From NCBI GenBank assembly GCA_013151835.1, contig JAADHK010000027.1, positions 46,281-85,346 of the forward strand: a stretch of 39,066 bases of DNA. The letters are read 5' to 3'. Numbering within the stretch: position 1 is the first letter of the stretch; every line of letters starts with the position of its first letter. The notes under the pieces are model-generated. The model was not told the origin of the DNA, ran no database searches, and saw only the letters and a program-made list of their open reading frames with translations. This document shows, piece by piece, positions 30,410 to 39,066 of the stretch. The stretch is from Deltaproteobacteria bacterium. Lineage in GTDB: Bacteria; Desulfobacterota; Desulfobacteria; Desulfobacterales; Desulfosalsimonadaceae. Position numbers and translations under genes: made by a program.

Positions 30410-32551
30410 TTAGCCGTTCCGAGTGAACAAATCGCGCGTTTCAATTACTTTGCTTTGTTTGAGAAGTGTGCCTGCTGTTTTTTCCGCATCGTTGACATCT
30501 ATTTCAGAAATGATTTTTTGGGCTCGGAGCAAGCGCGCCGGTTCCATGCTAAACTGACGGACGCCGATCCCAATGAAAAAAACAATGTAATCCGGTTCCG
30601 ATGCAATATCACCGCATATCGACAAGGGTTTGCCTATTCGTCCGGCGCCATCGACAATCCTCTTGATGGATCGAAGCACCGAGGGGTGGAAGGGGACGTA
30701 ATAGTCAGCCAATTCTGCATTAGTCCTGTCCACCGCAAGCATGTACTGGACAAAATCATTGGTTCCCAGAGAAAGAAAATCCGCCGCCATAGCCAATTCA
30801 TCAATGATATCAACAACCGAGGGCGTTTCAATCAATACGCCAACCAAAACATCCGTTGCATGAGGGATTTTTTCTTCGACAAGCTGTTGTTCGGATTGCA
30901 GGATAACCCGCTTTGCCGCAAGGAATTCATCTATCGATGAGATCATGGGTAATAAGATGCGGCAGGGATCGTTGATGCACGCTCGTAATATGGCACGGAT
31001 TTGTTGGACAAAGAGGTCTTGGTGCCGCAGGGAAAAGCGAATGGACTTTATTCCGAGAAGGGGATTCATATCCTCCGAACTGCCTGAACGAAAGAAGCAT
31101 TTGTCTCCGCCAAGGTCCATTGTCCTGAATGTGATAATCTTCCCGGCCCCGCGTTCCGCCACTTTTTTATAAATAGCGTATTGTGCCTCCTCTGAAGGAA
31201 ACGTGCTATGGTCTAAAAATGAAAATTCAGTCCGGTATAAGCCAATACCCCGGCAAAATGGGATTTCCAAAGCCTTCAAGTCTGTTAGAAGGTTTATATT
31301 TCCCATAAGGTCAATAGGGGTTCCGTCTTTTGTCCGGCAGCTTCCGGAAAGGCCTTTTCCTATACTTTCGATTTCCAGCGAACTCAACCGTATTTTTTCT
31401 TCAAATGAGCTTATCGCCCTGTCGGTGGGGTTTACGCAAATGTCGCCGGTAATGGCATCCAGCAGCACGTTTAAACCATCCGGTTGATCAAGCAAATAAG
31501 GGGAATCCGCAATGACCAAAGGGATTTGTAGAGATCTGGCAAGAATGGAGACATGGCCGGTGATGCCTCCCTGAATTATAATAATGCCTTTTGCATCCTC
31601 TGCGCATATCTTGAGGAGATCGGAGGGCAATAACTCCTTGGCAATGACAATCCGGCCTGAAAAACCGGTTTGTTCGGGATTTGAATCCATCAGGTTGCGC
31701 ATAATCCGAAGGACAATATCTTTTACATCCTGAATCTTTTCCCGTATGTAAGGGTTTTTTATTTTGGTAAAGCGGTCGATGTATTGGCTCGTTACCGTAA
31801 GTATTGCCCTTGGTGCATATTCTCCTTGCCGGATGAGGTTTTTTATAGGCTTCACAAATGCCTTATCGGCAAGCATGGCTTGGTGCGCGTCGAAGATTGA
31901 GGCCGCATCAACGGTGGATTTTCGTCTAGCTTGCTCCTGCAAAGCGTTGAGCTGAGTAACGGTCTGTTTAACGGCCTGTTCAAAACGTAACAGTGCATTT
32001 GTGTTGTCAAAGGGCTTTTGAAAAAGCAATACGAAGTTCTTGTCTTGGTTGTAATAAGCCGTGAGCCCCCTGGCAAGGCCGGGTGAGGCAGGTTTCCCTT
32101 TAAGCATTTGCTCAGACTGGAATGATTCCGGCCATTGTTTTTTATAATTGCGATCCCGGCCCAAATCAGGGTCATACCCCCATAATCTGTTATAGGCTAA
32201 AATTAGAGCCTGTGTGGTTGACAAACGTTCCGCGACATGCCTGAGGTCAATGAGTTTGTGGGCGTAGAGGCCTTGAGCCATCCCGATAAAAAAGCCCAAA
32301 GCGGCAAAGTAAGTTCCCATGTCAAGATGTTTAACTGAAAAAGATGCTTGTATAATTTGTAGGAATGGGAACGTACCTTTATAGGGGAAAAGATAAGGAG
32401 TAATCATGGCGGCAGGGTGTAAAATAAAATATCCGACTAACCCTCCGGCAATACCATGAAGGAGAAATTCAATCTTAAATATTTTTGCCCACTTGAACTG
32501 AGGGGCATTATTGGTTTTTTTATCGTTTGGTGCCATAAGGTGGTGTTGCAT
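30410..32551 (-). CDS. Membrane-anchored PEP-protein phosphotransferase (PTS Enzyme I-like)
   Basis: 713 residues from the ATG at 32549-32551, with AAAGGA six bases upstream. The first 100 residues hold two hydrophobic segments (about 29-55 and 77-97), not seen in ordinary soluble Enzyme I (about 570 residues). The rest is a complete Enzyme I: phospho-His domain with GGITGHVSILARS (H333), PEP-binding RGIGLYRTEFSFL (434-446), TFRTMDLGGDKC (474-485), NPLLGIKSIRFSL, LGTNDFVQYMLAVDRTN and the acid/base Cys646 in SICGD. It should autophosphorylate from PEP and phosphorylate an HPr/NPr-like protein, none of which is nearby. There is no N-terminal GAF domain as in PtsP. AT-rich relative to its neighbours and bordered by a mobile hairpin element, so probably acquired. 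Confidence 0.85.
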   Translation of the reverse strand: MQHHLMAPNDKKTNNAPQFKWAKIFKIEFLLHGIAGGLVGYFILHPAAMITPYLFPYKGTFPFLQIIQASFSVKHLDMGTYFAALGFFIGMAQGLYAHKLIDLRHVAERLSTTQALILAYNRLWGYDPDLGRDRNYKKQWPESFQSEQMLKGKPASPGLARGLTAYYNQDKNFVLLFQKPFDNTNALLRFEQAVKQTVTQLNALQEQARRKSTVDAASIFDAHQAMLADKAFVKPIKNLIRQGEYAPRAILTVTSQYIDRFTKIKNPYIREKIQDVKDIVLRIMRNLMDSNPEQTGFSGRIVIAKELLPSDLLKICAEDAKGIIIIQGGITGHVSILARSLQIPLVIADSPYLLDQPDGLNVLLDAITGDICVNPTDRAISSFEEKIRLSSLEIESIGKGLSGSCRTKDGTPIDLMGNINLLTDLKALEIPFCRGIGLYRTEFSFLDHSTFPSEEAQYAIYKKVAERGAGKIITFRTMDLGGDKCFFRSGSSEDMNPLLGIKSIRFSLRHQDLFVQQIRAILRACINDPCRILLPMISSIDEFLAAKRVILQSEQQLVEEKIPHATDVLVGVLIETPSVVDIIDELAMAADFLSLGTNDFVQYMLAVDRTNAELADYYVPFHPSVLRSIKRIVDGAGRIGKPLSICGDIASEPDYIVFFIGIGVRQFSMEPARLLRAQKIISEIDVNDAEKTAGTLLKQSKVIETRDLFTRNG

Positions 32552-32579
32552 AAAGGATCCTTTAATTTTCTGCAATTTT

Positions 32580-32750
32580 GATGGCGTCGTAAAAAGTCCC
32601 ATCTACTGCGTTGTAGTGTTTTTTCAGTCACTCGGAATACTATATGTATGCCTTTGTTCCTGAAAAACGCGACACCACTACGCCTTGTATATGGAACTTT
32701 CTACTTAGCCATCGTAACCGGGTTGCCTGACTTTTTACGAGTCCGTCAAT
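32580..32750. repeat. Composite hairpin element of the TCGTAAAAAGT family
   Basis: Begins GATGGCGTCGTAAAAAGTCC just upstream of the Enzyme I start and its first hairpin closes at 32713 with ATATGGAACTTTCTACTTAG then CCATCG. A second terminus, GACTTTTTACGAGTCCGTCA, follows at 32730-32749. The interior ACGCGACACCACTACGCCTT block is the inverted counterpart of the fragment at 5641-5714. Confidence 0.85.
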
Positions 32751-32988
32751 GTTTATTGTATCTCTATTTACTAAACACACCCCAAATAGCTATTTATTAA
32801 TGCAAATTGTGTGCCATCAAAGGCGCCTCTATGCATAACTTATCGAAAATAATGAATTATTTATCAACTGCATCAACCAAGTGACAACTATTTAAATCCG
32901 CAATTTTTATTTCGCGCAGAAATTTCACACCAGATACCCATGGGAATTCCGGGTACAGAAGAAATCGATGCCGCAGGAAAGGTTTCGC
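32751..32988. other. Gene-free AT-rich spacer
   Basis: Lies between the repeat upstream of the Enzyme I gene and the end of the cyclase gene. I see no ORF with family resemblance, no RNA gene and no clear terminator. Confidence 0.4.
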
Positions 32989-35850
32989 CTATTTATTTTC
33001 CAGGACCCACACGCCGTCCCATTCCGGCGAAGGCGGGTTTTTCAAAAAATGGGCGCACCGGTCAAAAAAAGCGCGGCACGGGGGATCGGAGACCCGTCCT
33101 TTTTTAAACCAGGTCATGGCTTCGGCAAAATCGCATGCCAGGTAGAAATCGAGCCCTTTTTGGAAAAAGGAGATTTCATCCGGAAGAGGGCGCCCTTTTT
33201 CGCATAGGGCCTCAAAAATGGCAAAGGGCTCGGTTCTTCCCTTTACCAGCACATGGTCGATCATCCGGATTTCAAATGTATCCGAGATTTCCTTTCGGGT
33301 CTTTTCCTCAAGCAGGATCGTGGTTCCGTACTGTTTGTTAAGGCTTTCCAAGCGGGAGGAGATGTTTACCCCGTCGCCGATCACCGTAAAGTCCATCCGT
33401 TTTTCCGACCCGATGTTACCTGAAAGGACCCTGCCGGTTGATATCCCTATACCGATCCTGATCGGTGCGAGACAGCGTGAGGTCATCTCCCGGTTAAATG
33501 GAAGAAGCAGCTTTTTCATCTGCAGGGCCGTGCGCACGGCCCGCACGGCGTCGCCGTCCCTGGCATAGGGGACCCCGAATACCGCCATGATGGTGTCGCC
33601 GATGTATTTGTCGAGGATTCCTTCGTTTTTGAATACCACGTCCACCATGAGGCTGAAGTACCGGTTTAAAAAGTCCACGACCTGCTCGGGCGAAAGGTTT
33701 TCCGAAATGCCGGTAAATCCCCGGATATCGGAAAACAGGATGCTCGCCTTGTTTATGGAACCGCCCAAAGTCTGCACGTTCGGATCGTTTATCAGTTTTT
33801 CGACAATATCCTTGGCCATGTATCGGGTAAGGGTTGTTTTCATACGCTTTTCAAAACTGATGTCCTCGAGTATGATCACCTGGCCCTTCTGGTTGCCGCA
33901 GTCATCGGCAAGGGGCACCATGCTGATATTCGCGGATTTCTCTGCGCCATTTATGGAGACTGGAATGTCATAGTCCGAAACAGCGGCCTGATCGGCATAC
34001 ACCCTGTCGATTTTCTCGCAAATATTCGAGTTTTCACTTCCCAGTATATCCCTTATGTCCCTGCCGGTAACTGCGGATTCATCAAGTGCGAGCATTCTTA
34101 GGGTTGCCCGGTTTGTCGTTACGACCCTGTAGGCGTTATCCAGCGTGATGATGCTGTCGGTGATGCTGTTGTGGATGTTCTCCAGGTAGTTTTTCATGTC
34201 GCGCGCGTCTTCATAGAGCCGCGCATTTTCCAGTGCCACGGCTATTTGTGACGACAATGCGCGCATGATCTCTTCGTCTTCACCGGTAAAGGGGCCGGCC
34301 TGCTTGTTGATCGACTGGGTGACGCCGATGACATCCCCCTTACGGTTAATCACGGGCACGCACAGGACGCTTTTGGTCCTGTACCCCGTGGCCTGATCGT
34401 GTTCCGGATTAAAACGAGGATCCTGGTAGGCATCGTCCGTGTTTATGATTTCGCCGGTCAGGGCCGTGTGTCCGGCCATGCCCGTAGTTGCTGAAAAGCG
34501 GATTTCTGATATTTCCGTACCTTCGGCGACCTTGGACCATAATTCATTTTTTTCACGATCCAGGATGAAAAGAGAAGACCTGTCGGCCTTTAATATCTCT
34601 GTTATCTTTTCCACGATCCGCTTGATGAGCGTATTTAAATCCAGGGTGGTTGAAACGGAGGTGGCCACGTCCAGAAAGATGGACATGCGGGCATAGTTTT
34701 CCGAAATCCGGTTGTACATGTTGAAGTTTTCTACAGAGATGGCGGTCTGGTATGCAAAGGCTTTGAACAACTCCTCGTCCTGGGCGTCAAAATCACCGCC
34801 TTTTTTGTTTATTACCTGTATGACCCCGACGGTTTCGCCTCCAAGGTTTTTCACCGGACCGCAAAGGATGTTTCGGGTCGTGTAACCGGTCCGACGGTCC
34901 ACCTCGGGGTTGAAGCGGGAGTCATTGTACGCGTCTTTTATATTGAGGAGGCTGTCATTTTTGGCAACCCACCCGGCAATGCCGGAGCCTATGGGGATGC
35001 GGATTTCCCGGTGTGTTTCTCCCACGGCAACCACGGACCAGAGTTCACCGGATATGGAGTCAACCAGAAAAAGGGATGCGCGATCGGCCTTCATGACGCT
35101 GCCGGCCGTGATCACGACTCTTTCGATGAGATCCTTTATGCCGATCTTGAAATCACGGACCTGGGAAAGGTCCATCAGCTCGCTGATCCCCGAGATGGCG
35201 CTCTCGATCCGCCGGGCTTTTTGCACGGTTTTTTCGAATTTAAGGTTGGACTGCCGCAGCCTTCGGGTGACTATTTCCAGGAATGACACCGCAAGCCGGG
35301 GCGCCCGGTCGAATATTTCCTTTATATCTGAAAAGCGTATGGTGATGAGCTGTGAATCGACCGCTGCAATCACGGAAGCTGAGCGGCGGCCGTCGGAAAA
35401 ATAGCCCATTTCTCCCATGCTTTCCCCGGGATTAATTGTGCCCAATGGAATTATCTCGTCATACTCGCCCTTTCGGAAGACCTCCATCTCCCCTTCGATG
35501 AGGATTAAAAGGCAATCTCCGGAGCTGTCCTGTTCAATGACGATTTCGCCTTTTTTAACCGGCTTCTCAAATACCAGGTGGCTGATTTTTTCGATTTCGT
35601 TATCATTTGATCCCGCAAAAAGAGAGCTTTTTTTCAGGCGTGCGATGCGCTGGAGGATCAAGGCCTTCGAGAGTTTTTCCGGAGTGATTTCCTTGAGGTG
35701 TAAAAGAATCTCTCCCAGGCGTTTGGATTTTCCGCCCGCGCAAAGGTTTTTCTGGACATCAAGGGCGCGGGGGATTGCCTCGGGATTGCATTCTAGGTAT
35801 TCGCCGATTTTACCCGGCCGGTCTTTTTTGTCCGTATCTTCCTGGTTCAC
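32989..35850 (-). CDS. Class III adenylate cyclase with cNMP-binding, two GAF and PAS sensor domains
   Basis: 953 residues from a GTG at 35848-35850, preceded by GGGAGA. Domain order: short N-terminal helical region, cyclic-nucleotide-binding domain (about 75-195, ISHLVFEKPVKKGEIVIEQD, PGESMGEMGYFSDGRRSASV), GAF1 (about 240-385), GAF2 (about 405-550), PAS (about 560-680) and the catalytic domain (about 690-875). Catalytic residues look intact: metal Asp in SDIRGFTG and DKYIGD, substrate Lys/Asp (KYIGD; DFTVIGDGVN) matching adenylate rather than guanylate specificity, and the transition-state Asn/Arg in NISSRLESL. A short C-terminal tail follows. No transmembrane segment. cAMP feedback through its own cNMP domain is plausible. 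Leftward, divergent from the PilZ-kinase operon. Confidence 0.92.
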   Translation of the reverse strand: MNQEDTDKKDRPGKIGEYLECNPEAIPRALDVQKNLCAGGKSKRLGEILLHLKEITPEKLSKALILQRIARLKKSSLFAGSNDNEIEKISHLVFEKPVKKGEIVIEQDSSGDCLLILIEGEMEVFRKGEYDEIIPLGTINPGESMGEMGYFSDGRRSASVIAAVDSQLITIRFSDIKEIFDRAPRLAVSFLEIVTRRLRQSNLKFEKTVQKARRIESAISGISELMDLSQVRDFKIGIKDLIERVVITAGSVMKADRASLFLVDSISGELWSVVAVGETHREIRIPIGSGIAGWVAKNDSLLNIKDAYNDSRFNPEVDRRTGYTTRNILCGPVKNLGGETVGVIQVINKKGGDFDAQDEELFKAFAYQTAISVENFNMYNRISENYARMSIFLDVATSVSTTLDLNTLIKRIVEKITEILKADRSSLFILDREKNELWSKVAEGTEISEIRFSATTGMAGHTALTGEIINTDDAYQDPRFNPEHDQATGYRTKSVLCVPVINRKGDVIGVTQSINKQAGPFTGEDEEIMRALSSQIAVALENARLYEDARDMKNYLENIHNSITDSIITLDNAYRVVTTNRATLRMLALDESAVTGRDIRDILGSENSNICEKIDRVYADQAAVSDYDIPVSINGAEKSANISMVPLADDCGNQKGQVIILEDISFEKRMKTTLTRYMAKDIVEKLINDPNVQTLGGSINKASILFSDIRGFTGISENLSPEQVVDFLNRYFSLMVDVVFKNEGILDKYIGDTIMAVFGVPYARDGDAVRAVRTALQMKKLLLPFNREMTSRCLAPIRIGIGISTGRVLSGNIGSEKRMDFTVIGDGVNISSRLESLNKQYGTTILLEEKTRKEISDTFEIRMIDHVLVKGRTEPFAIFEALCEKGRPLPDEISFFQKGLDFYLACDFAEAMTWFKKGRVSDPPCRAFFDRCAHFLKNPPSPEWDGVWVLENK

Positions 35851-36168
35851 GGGGCATCTCCCGGGCTAAGGCTCGCGCAGGAATAAGTTCACAGATTTTT
35901 GCGTGGGCTCTAAGTGTTGTGAAAAAGGAGTGGATATATCGATTCCGATTTCCGGCGCTATGGAATTTTGTATATTGAAATCAGCGCATAGTCAAGAAGC
36001 GACTTGATTCAACATGCCTGCACAAAACATCAGGTAAAAAAGGTTTCAAACCGTGCCGCATTCAGGTATAAAAAACGGGTAAGGAAAATTATGTGAAAAA
36101 TGATAAATTCATGAACATGCTTTTTATTGACATTTTTTAAGTTTGATATGGTTTATGATTTTACGGAT
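35851..36168. other. Divergent spacer between cyclase and PilZ operon
   Basis: AT-rich. Besides the promoter at 36169-36197 it holds a further TTGACA at 36127-36132 without a well-spaced -10. No gene seen. Confidence 0.4.
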
Positions 36169-36197
36169 TTGACATAATAGCCGGTTAATGCAATAAT
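36169..36197 (+). promoter_or_regulatory. Promoter of the PilZ-kinase-LysM operon
   Basis: TTGACA at 36169-36174, a 17-bp spacer and AATAAT at 36192-36197 (5 of 6 matches to consensus). Confidence 0.6.
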
Positions 36198-36288
36198 TTG
36201 AAATCCGCATGGATCTGCATGGGTGAAATGTCGGGGCAGGATACCGATAAATACGATTCGCCATCTGGAGCAAAGGAACTTTTTTGCC

Positions 36289-36639
36289 GTGGGAAAGGAA
36301 CGCCGAAAAGACCGAAGGCTTGACACCCGGATATGGGTTAAGGAATCGGGCGAGAGATATGTGTGCTATCACCTGGTCTCCAATCTAAGTTGCGGCGGAT
36401 ATTTTATTGAAAAAAAACTACCGTTTCCGATCGGAGCGGAGATTAACGTTATGTTTGAACTCCCCGGCGAAAGCGAGCCTCTCAATATAAAAGGGGTCAT
36501 TGTCAATAACTATCGGGACGCGGATTCGGCTTACAAGGGGGCGGGAGTCAGATTTACGGGGCTTTCCGAATCAGATGAAAAAAGTTTGGCGGACTTTCTT
36601 GCAAAAGTTAAAAACGTAAAGGGTAAGACGGGGCAATGA
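36289..36639 (+). CDS. PilZ-domain protein (putative c-di-GMP receptor)
   Basis: 116 residues from a GTG at 36289, with AAAGGAA ten bases upstream; a GTG at 36223 would add 22 poorly conserved residues. The c-di-GMP-binding elements are visible: the Arg-rich ERRKDRRLDTR at the start (RxxxR) and NLSCGGYFI (NxSxxG) about 30 residues later. It is a single-domain PilZ protein. Its stop overlaps the kinase start (ATGA), so the two are made together, and c-di-GMP could influence the kinase or its targets. Confidence 0.85.
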   Translation: MGKERRKDRRLDTRIWVKESGERYVCYHLVSNLSCGGYFIEKKLPFPIGAEINVMFELPGESEPLNIKGVIVNNYRDADSAYKGAGVRFTGLSESDEKSLADFLAKVKNVKGKTGQ

Positions 36640-38360
36640 CGGAATTCCAGCCCATTGAATTTGGGAAGTACACCCTGCTGCACAGGCTTGCCACCGGCGG
36701 TATGGCTGAACTCTATCTGTCGAAGCTGACAGGCGCTGAAGGGTTTGAAAAACTTATCGCCATTAAAAAGATTCTCCCCCATCTTCTGGACGAAAAGGAT
36801 TTTGTTGATTCATTTATTGCCGAGGCAAAGCTTGCGGCTTTCCTCCAGCATCCGAATATCGTTCAAATCTATGATTTCGGGTCCATGGATGACAATTATT
36901 TTATTGCCATGGAGTATTTGTCGGGCCGGGACCTTAAAAACGTTATCGGTAAATCCGGCCAGGCCGGTTCTCCCATTGACCTGGATATGGCATTGTATAT
37001 TACCGGCCGTATCTGTTCCGGCCTGGACTACGCCCATGACCTTAAGGATTTTTACGGAAACCATTTAAATATCATTCACAGAGACATAAGTCCTCAGAAT
37101 ATTTTTGTTACATATGACGGGCTGGTAAAGATCATCGATTTTGGCATTGCCAAGGCGGCCGGCCGAAGCACAACCACCCAGATGGGATCCATAAAGGGCA
37201 AGATTGCATACATGTCTCCCGAGCAGGCGGGCGGACAGGCTATTGATTACAGGTCGGATATTTATGCCGTGGGCATCCTCTTGTATGAGATGGTTACGCA
37301 CAGCAAGATGTTTGCAGGCGATACGTTTGAGATATTTCCAAAGGTCAGAAACGCGGAATTTACACCGCCGGAAAAGATTGTGGAGGACATCCCGCCAGCT
37401 GTAGTGAATATCCTCCACCGCGCACTCGAAAAAGACCCCGACAGCCGCTACCAGTCTGCCGGGGAGATGCAGACGGACCTGGAACAATGCATGGCCGAAC
37501 TGGACAGGCGCCCTAACTCCAGAGCCCTTACGCAGTTTATGGGCGATCTTTTTCTTGACGAGACCGTCGCGGACAGGACGGCCCTTGTCTCGGCCATGAC
37601 GGGCGCTGAAAAGACGGCCGAAAACAAGGCGCCCGGGCAGGATACGGATGCGTTGGATCGTGATGCCTCCGTTTATGAAAAAACGGATGAAAAAACTGAA
37701 ATAATGTCCCGGATACATGCCCCTTTGCCGCCGAAAAAAAAGAGGTTCCCAATCGCTGTGGCGGTAATCGGCGGTTTAATGGCAGGCCTGGTCGTGGTTT
37801 TTATTTTCATGTTCGGGAAAAAACCGGTTTCGCAAACTAAAAATAACCTTTCACAAAGCTCTGGGAAACAGGCTACAGGACTGGTGGGTGGAAAAAGGGC
37901 CACCGGTTCGGATGCACTTCTCAACAGCGCCGTTGGACTGATGAAATCAGATCCTTCAAGAGCCTATAATCTTCTTAAGAAATGTGTAGCCATTGATCCG
38001 GGAAATGCCGAGGCCTATTTCAGGCTGGGAGTTTTATCTTCCCGCCGCAAGGCATACCCCGATGCAATAGAGTTCTATAAAAAAGCCGTTAAAATAGACT
38101 CCGAATTTTCGGTTGCTTTTTTCAACCTGGGTTATATTTATGCAACAGAGAGCCGATATGAGGAAGCTGAAAAAATGTATCACCGTGTTGTCGACTTAAG
38201 GCCGGGTTTTCTGGATGAGGCTCTTTTCAATCTTGCCATGGTTGAGGTTCGTCTCGGCAAGAAGGCTGCGGGGATTAAAAACCTTGAGCGCGCAATTGCG
38301 ATCAATCCAAAAAACCGGGCAATCGCAACCTATCTTAACCGATTGAAAAATAAGAGCTAA
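36636..38360 (+). CDS. Hanks-type Ser/Thr protein kinase with membrane anchor and TPR repeats
   Basis: 574 residues. Kinase domain about 11-285 with a complete set: glycine-rich LATGGMAELYL, K44 (AIKK), E63, catalytic HRDISPQN (D150, N155), DFG (168-170), and the activation segment ending GKIAYMSPEQAGG. After an acidic linker, one transmembrane helix (about 371-391) places the C-terminus in the periplasm. There about four TPR motifs (about 425-570, for example AEAYFRLGVLSSRRKAYPDA) could bind a partner. It is coupled to the PilZ gene upstream; a LysM lipoprotein follows after ten bases, suggesting sensing at the cell wall. Confidence 0.92.
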   Translation: MTEFQPIEFGKYTLLHRLATGGMAELYLSKLTGAEGFEKLIAIKKILPHLLDEKDFVDSFIAEAKLAAFLQHPNIVQIYDFGSMDDNYFIAMEYLSGRDLKNVIGKSGQAGSPIDLDMALYITGRICSGLDYAHDLKDFYGNHLNIIHRDISPQNIFVTYDGLVKIIDFGIAKAAGRSTTTQMGSIKGKIAYMSPEQAGGQAIDYRSDIYAVGILLYEMVTHSKMFAGDTFEIFPKVRNAEFTPPEKIVEDIPPAVVNILHRALEKDPDSRYQSAGEMQTDLEQCMAELDRRPNSRALTQFMGDLFLDETVADRTALVSAMTGAEKTAENKAPGQDTDALDRDASVYEKTDEKTEIMSRIHAPLPPKKKRFPIAVAVIGGLMAGLVVVFIFMFGKKPVSQTKNNLSQSSGKQATGLVGGKRATGSDALLNSAVGLMKSDPSRAYNLLKKCVAIDPGNAEAYFRLGVLSSRRKAYPDAIEFYKKAVKIDSEFSVAFFNLGYIYATESRYEEAEKMYHRVVDLRPGFLDEALFNLAMVEVRLGKKAAGIKNLERAIAINPKNRAIATYLNRLKNKS

Positions 38361-38370
38361 CGGTGGGAAA

Positions 38371-39021
38371 ATGAAAAATCAGAAAGGCAGGTACAATGTT
38401 TGTCCGGGGCTGATAATTGCAACACTGGTCCTCGTTTTTCTCCTTTCGGGGTGCGCGGAGATTTCAAAACGATTTCCCGAGGCTTCCAAGAGATTTCCGG
38501 CGATTTTCCCACAGGAAAAGACGGTCGTGCCTGAAAAGCAGGAACCGGTGGCCGTCATTCCCGAGCCTGAAGCGAGTTTCGTCCACATTGTTACCTGGCC
38601 CGGTGAATCACTTTCGGTGATTTCCAAGTGGTATACCGGTAAAATTACAAACTGGCGGGCCATTGCGGATTCCAATCCGCAGCTTGACCCCGACCGGATA
38701 TATATCGGCGATGAAGTTGTAATCCCGGACGAATTGCTGATCACGGAAAAAGAGATGCCCAAGTCATTTGTTAAGCTCTTTACGGTTCATCCAAAACCAT
38801 CAGCACCGGCCATTGAAAAAAGGCCGGAGGAACCTGTTTTAACCGCCCCTGTAATTGAAAAAGAACCCGAAAAAGCGGAATCTATTGCCCCGGCTCTTCC
38901 AGAAGCCAAAAACGATAAAGGAGAACAAGGGGTTAAAGGTGAGGTACCGCCCCCGGCGCCTGAAGGTGGAGAAGAGGGCGGCGATGGGGATGCTTTCAAA
39001 CTTTTTGGCCCCAAGGAATAG
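38371..39021 (+). CDS. LysM-domain lipoprotein
   Basis: 216 residues. Signal with lipobox LLSGC (about residue 28). A single LysM-like domain at about 70-120 (IVTWPGESLSVISKWYTG, ITNWRAIADSNPQL, RIYIGDEVVIP) should bind peptidoglycan glycan chains. The remaining C-terminal 95 residues are low-complexity Pro/Glu/Lys-rich and probably disordered. It is likely transcribed with the PilZ and kinase genes and may be the periplasmic partner of the kinase TPR domain. The stop at 39019-39021 is followed by a repeat end. Confidence 0.87.
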   Translation: MKNQKGRYNVCPGLIIATLVLVFLLSGCAEISKRFPEASKRFPAIFPQEKTVVPEKQEPVAVIPEPEASFVHIVTWPGESLSVISKWYTGKITNWRAIADSNPQLDPDRIYIGDEVVIPDELLITEKEMPKSFVKLFTVHPKPSAPAIEKRPEEPVLTAPVIEKEPEKAESIAPALPEAKNDKGEQGVKGEVPPPAPEGGEEGGDGDAFKLFGPKE

Positions 39022-39030
39022 GGGGGGAGC

Positions 39031-39050
39031 GAACTTTTTACGACGCCATC
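39031..39050. repeat. End of another TCGTAAAAAGT-family repeat at the window edge
   Basis: GAACTTTTTACGACGCCATC is the reverse complement of GATGGCGTCGTAAAAAGTTC, nearly identical to the terminus at 32580-32599. The element may continue beyond the window. Confidence 0.7.
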
Positions 39051-39066
39051 AAAAATAGCCTTGACA

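Overview
The window looks like a chromosomal stretch of a Desulfobacterota (deltaproteobacterial, probably Desulfobacterales-like) bacterium. This is inference from gene content: futalosine-type menaquinone genes (mqnP/ubiX), AmrS, a KamA-family radical SAM enzyme, an RseC-like protein, a MlaA-MlaC-RND lipid transport set, multiheme c-type cytochrome motifs, PilZ and Hanks-kinase signalling, and dispersed palindromic repeats whose termini read TCGTAAAAAGT. I found no rRNA, tRNA, CRISPR array, intact insertion sequence or prophage.

Layout. 2-508 is the end of a TraB-family membrane protein. 667-1358 is an AT-rich HEPN/MNT toxin-antitoxin type pair. 1411-3863 is a leftward nramp-uspA-purN operon; purN is frameshifted near its end. 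4281-5465 is a thioredoxin/FMN-binding lipoprotein with a CxxCH motif. 5562-5796 is repeat DNA. 5832-7079 is an Old Yellow Enzyme. 7152-7832 is a TetR regulator facing a strong promoter with two palindromes, which drives a secreted ceramidase, an Lgt-family acyltransferase and a CPBP membrane protease (8182-11813). 11943-15667 is a DUF6502-DUF5666-tetraheme lipoprotein module. It opens with a promoter whose -10 lies inside a perfect 20-bp palindrome directly before the start codon. 15881-16675 is a leftward outer-membrane-like protein. 16837-16971 is a dehalogenase remnant. 17000-18176 holds a tautomerase and a CDF cation transporter. 18296-18511 encodes a small zinc-finger protein.

The right half looks more like core genome. 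18811-23186 is a tight operon: methyltransferase, AmrS, MqnP, UbiX, KamA. Then come RseC (leftward), a purine nucleoside/methylthioinosine phosphorylase with an MTA/SAH deaminase (24001-26147), and MlaA-MlaC-RND exporter (26269-30287). Next are an unusual membrane-anchored PTS Enzyme I (leftward), a cNMP-GAF-GAF-PAS-adenylate cyclase (leftward), and a PilZ-Ser/Thr kinase-LysM lipoprotein operon (36289-39021).

The most unusual structural theme is stranded gene 3' ends. A divergent copy of the purN 3' end lies on the far side of the HEPN/MNT cassette. A decayed copy of the outer-membrane gene 3' end lies on the far side of the DUF6502 module. A dehalogenase survives only as its last 44 codons. 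The first two make the accessory modules look like inserts or allele replacements bounded by copies of a neighbouring gene's terminus. The most interesting candidate systems are the ceramidase-Lgt-CPBP operon, the autoregulated and probably leaderless DUF6502/DUF5666/cytochrome module, the ABC-free Mla-RND set and the membrane-anchored Enzyme I.
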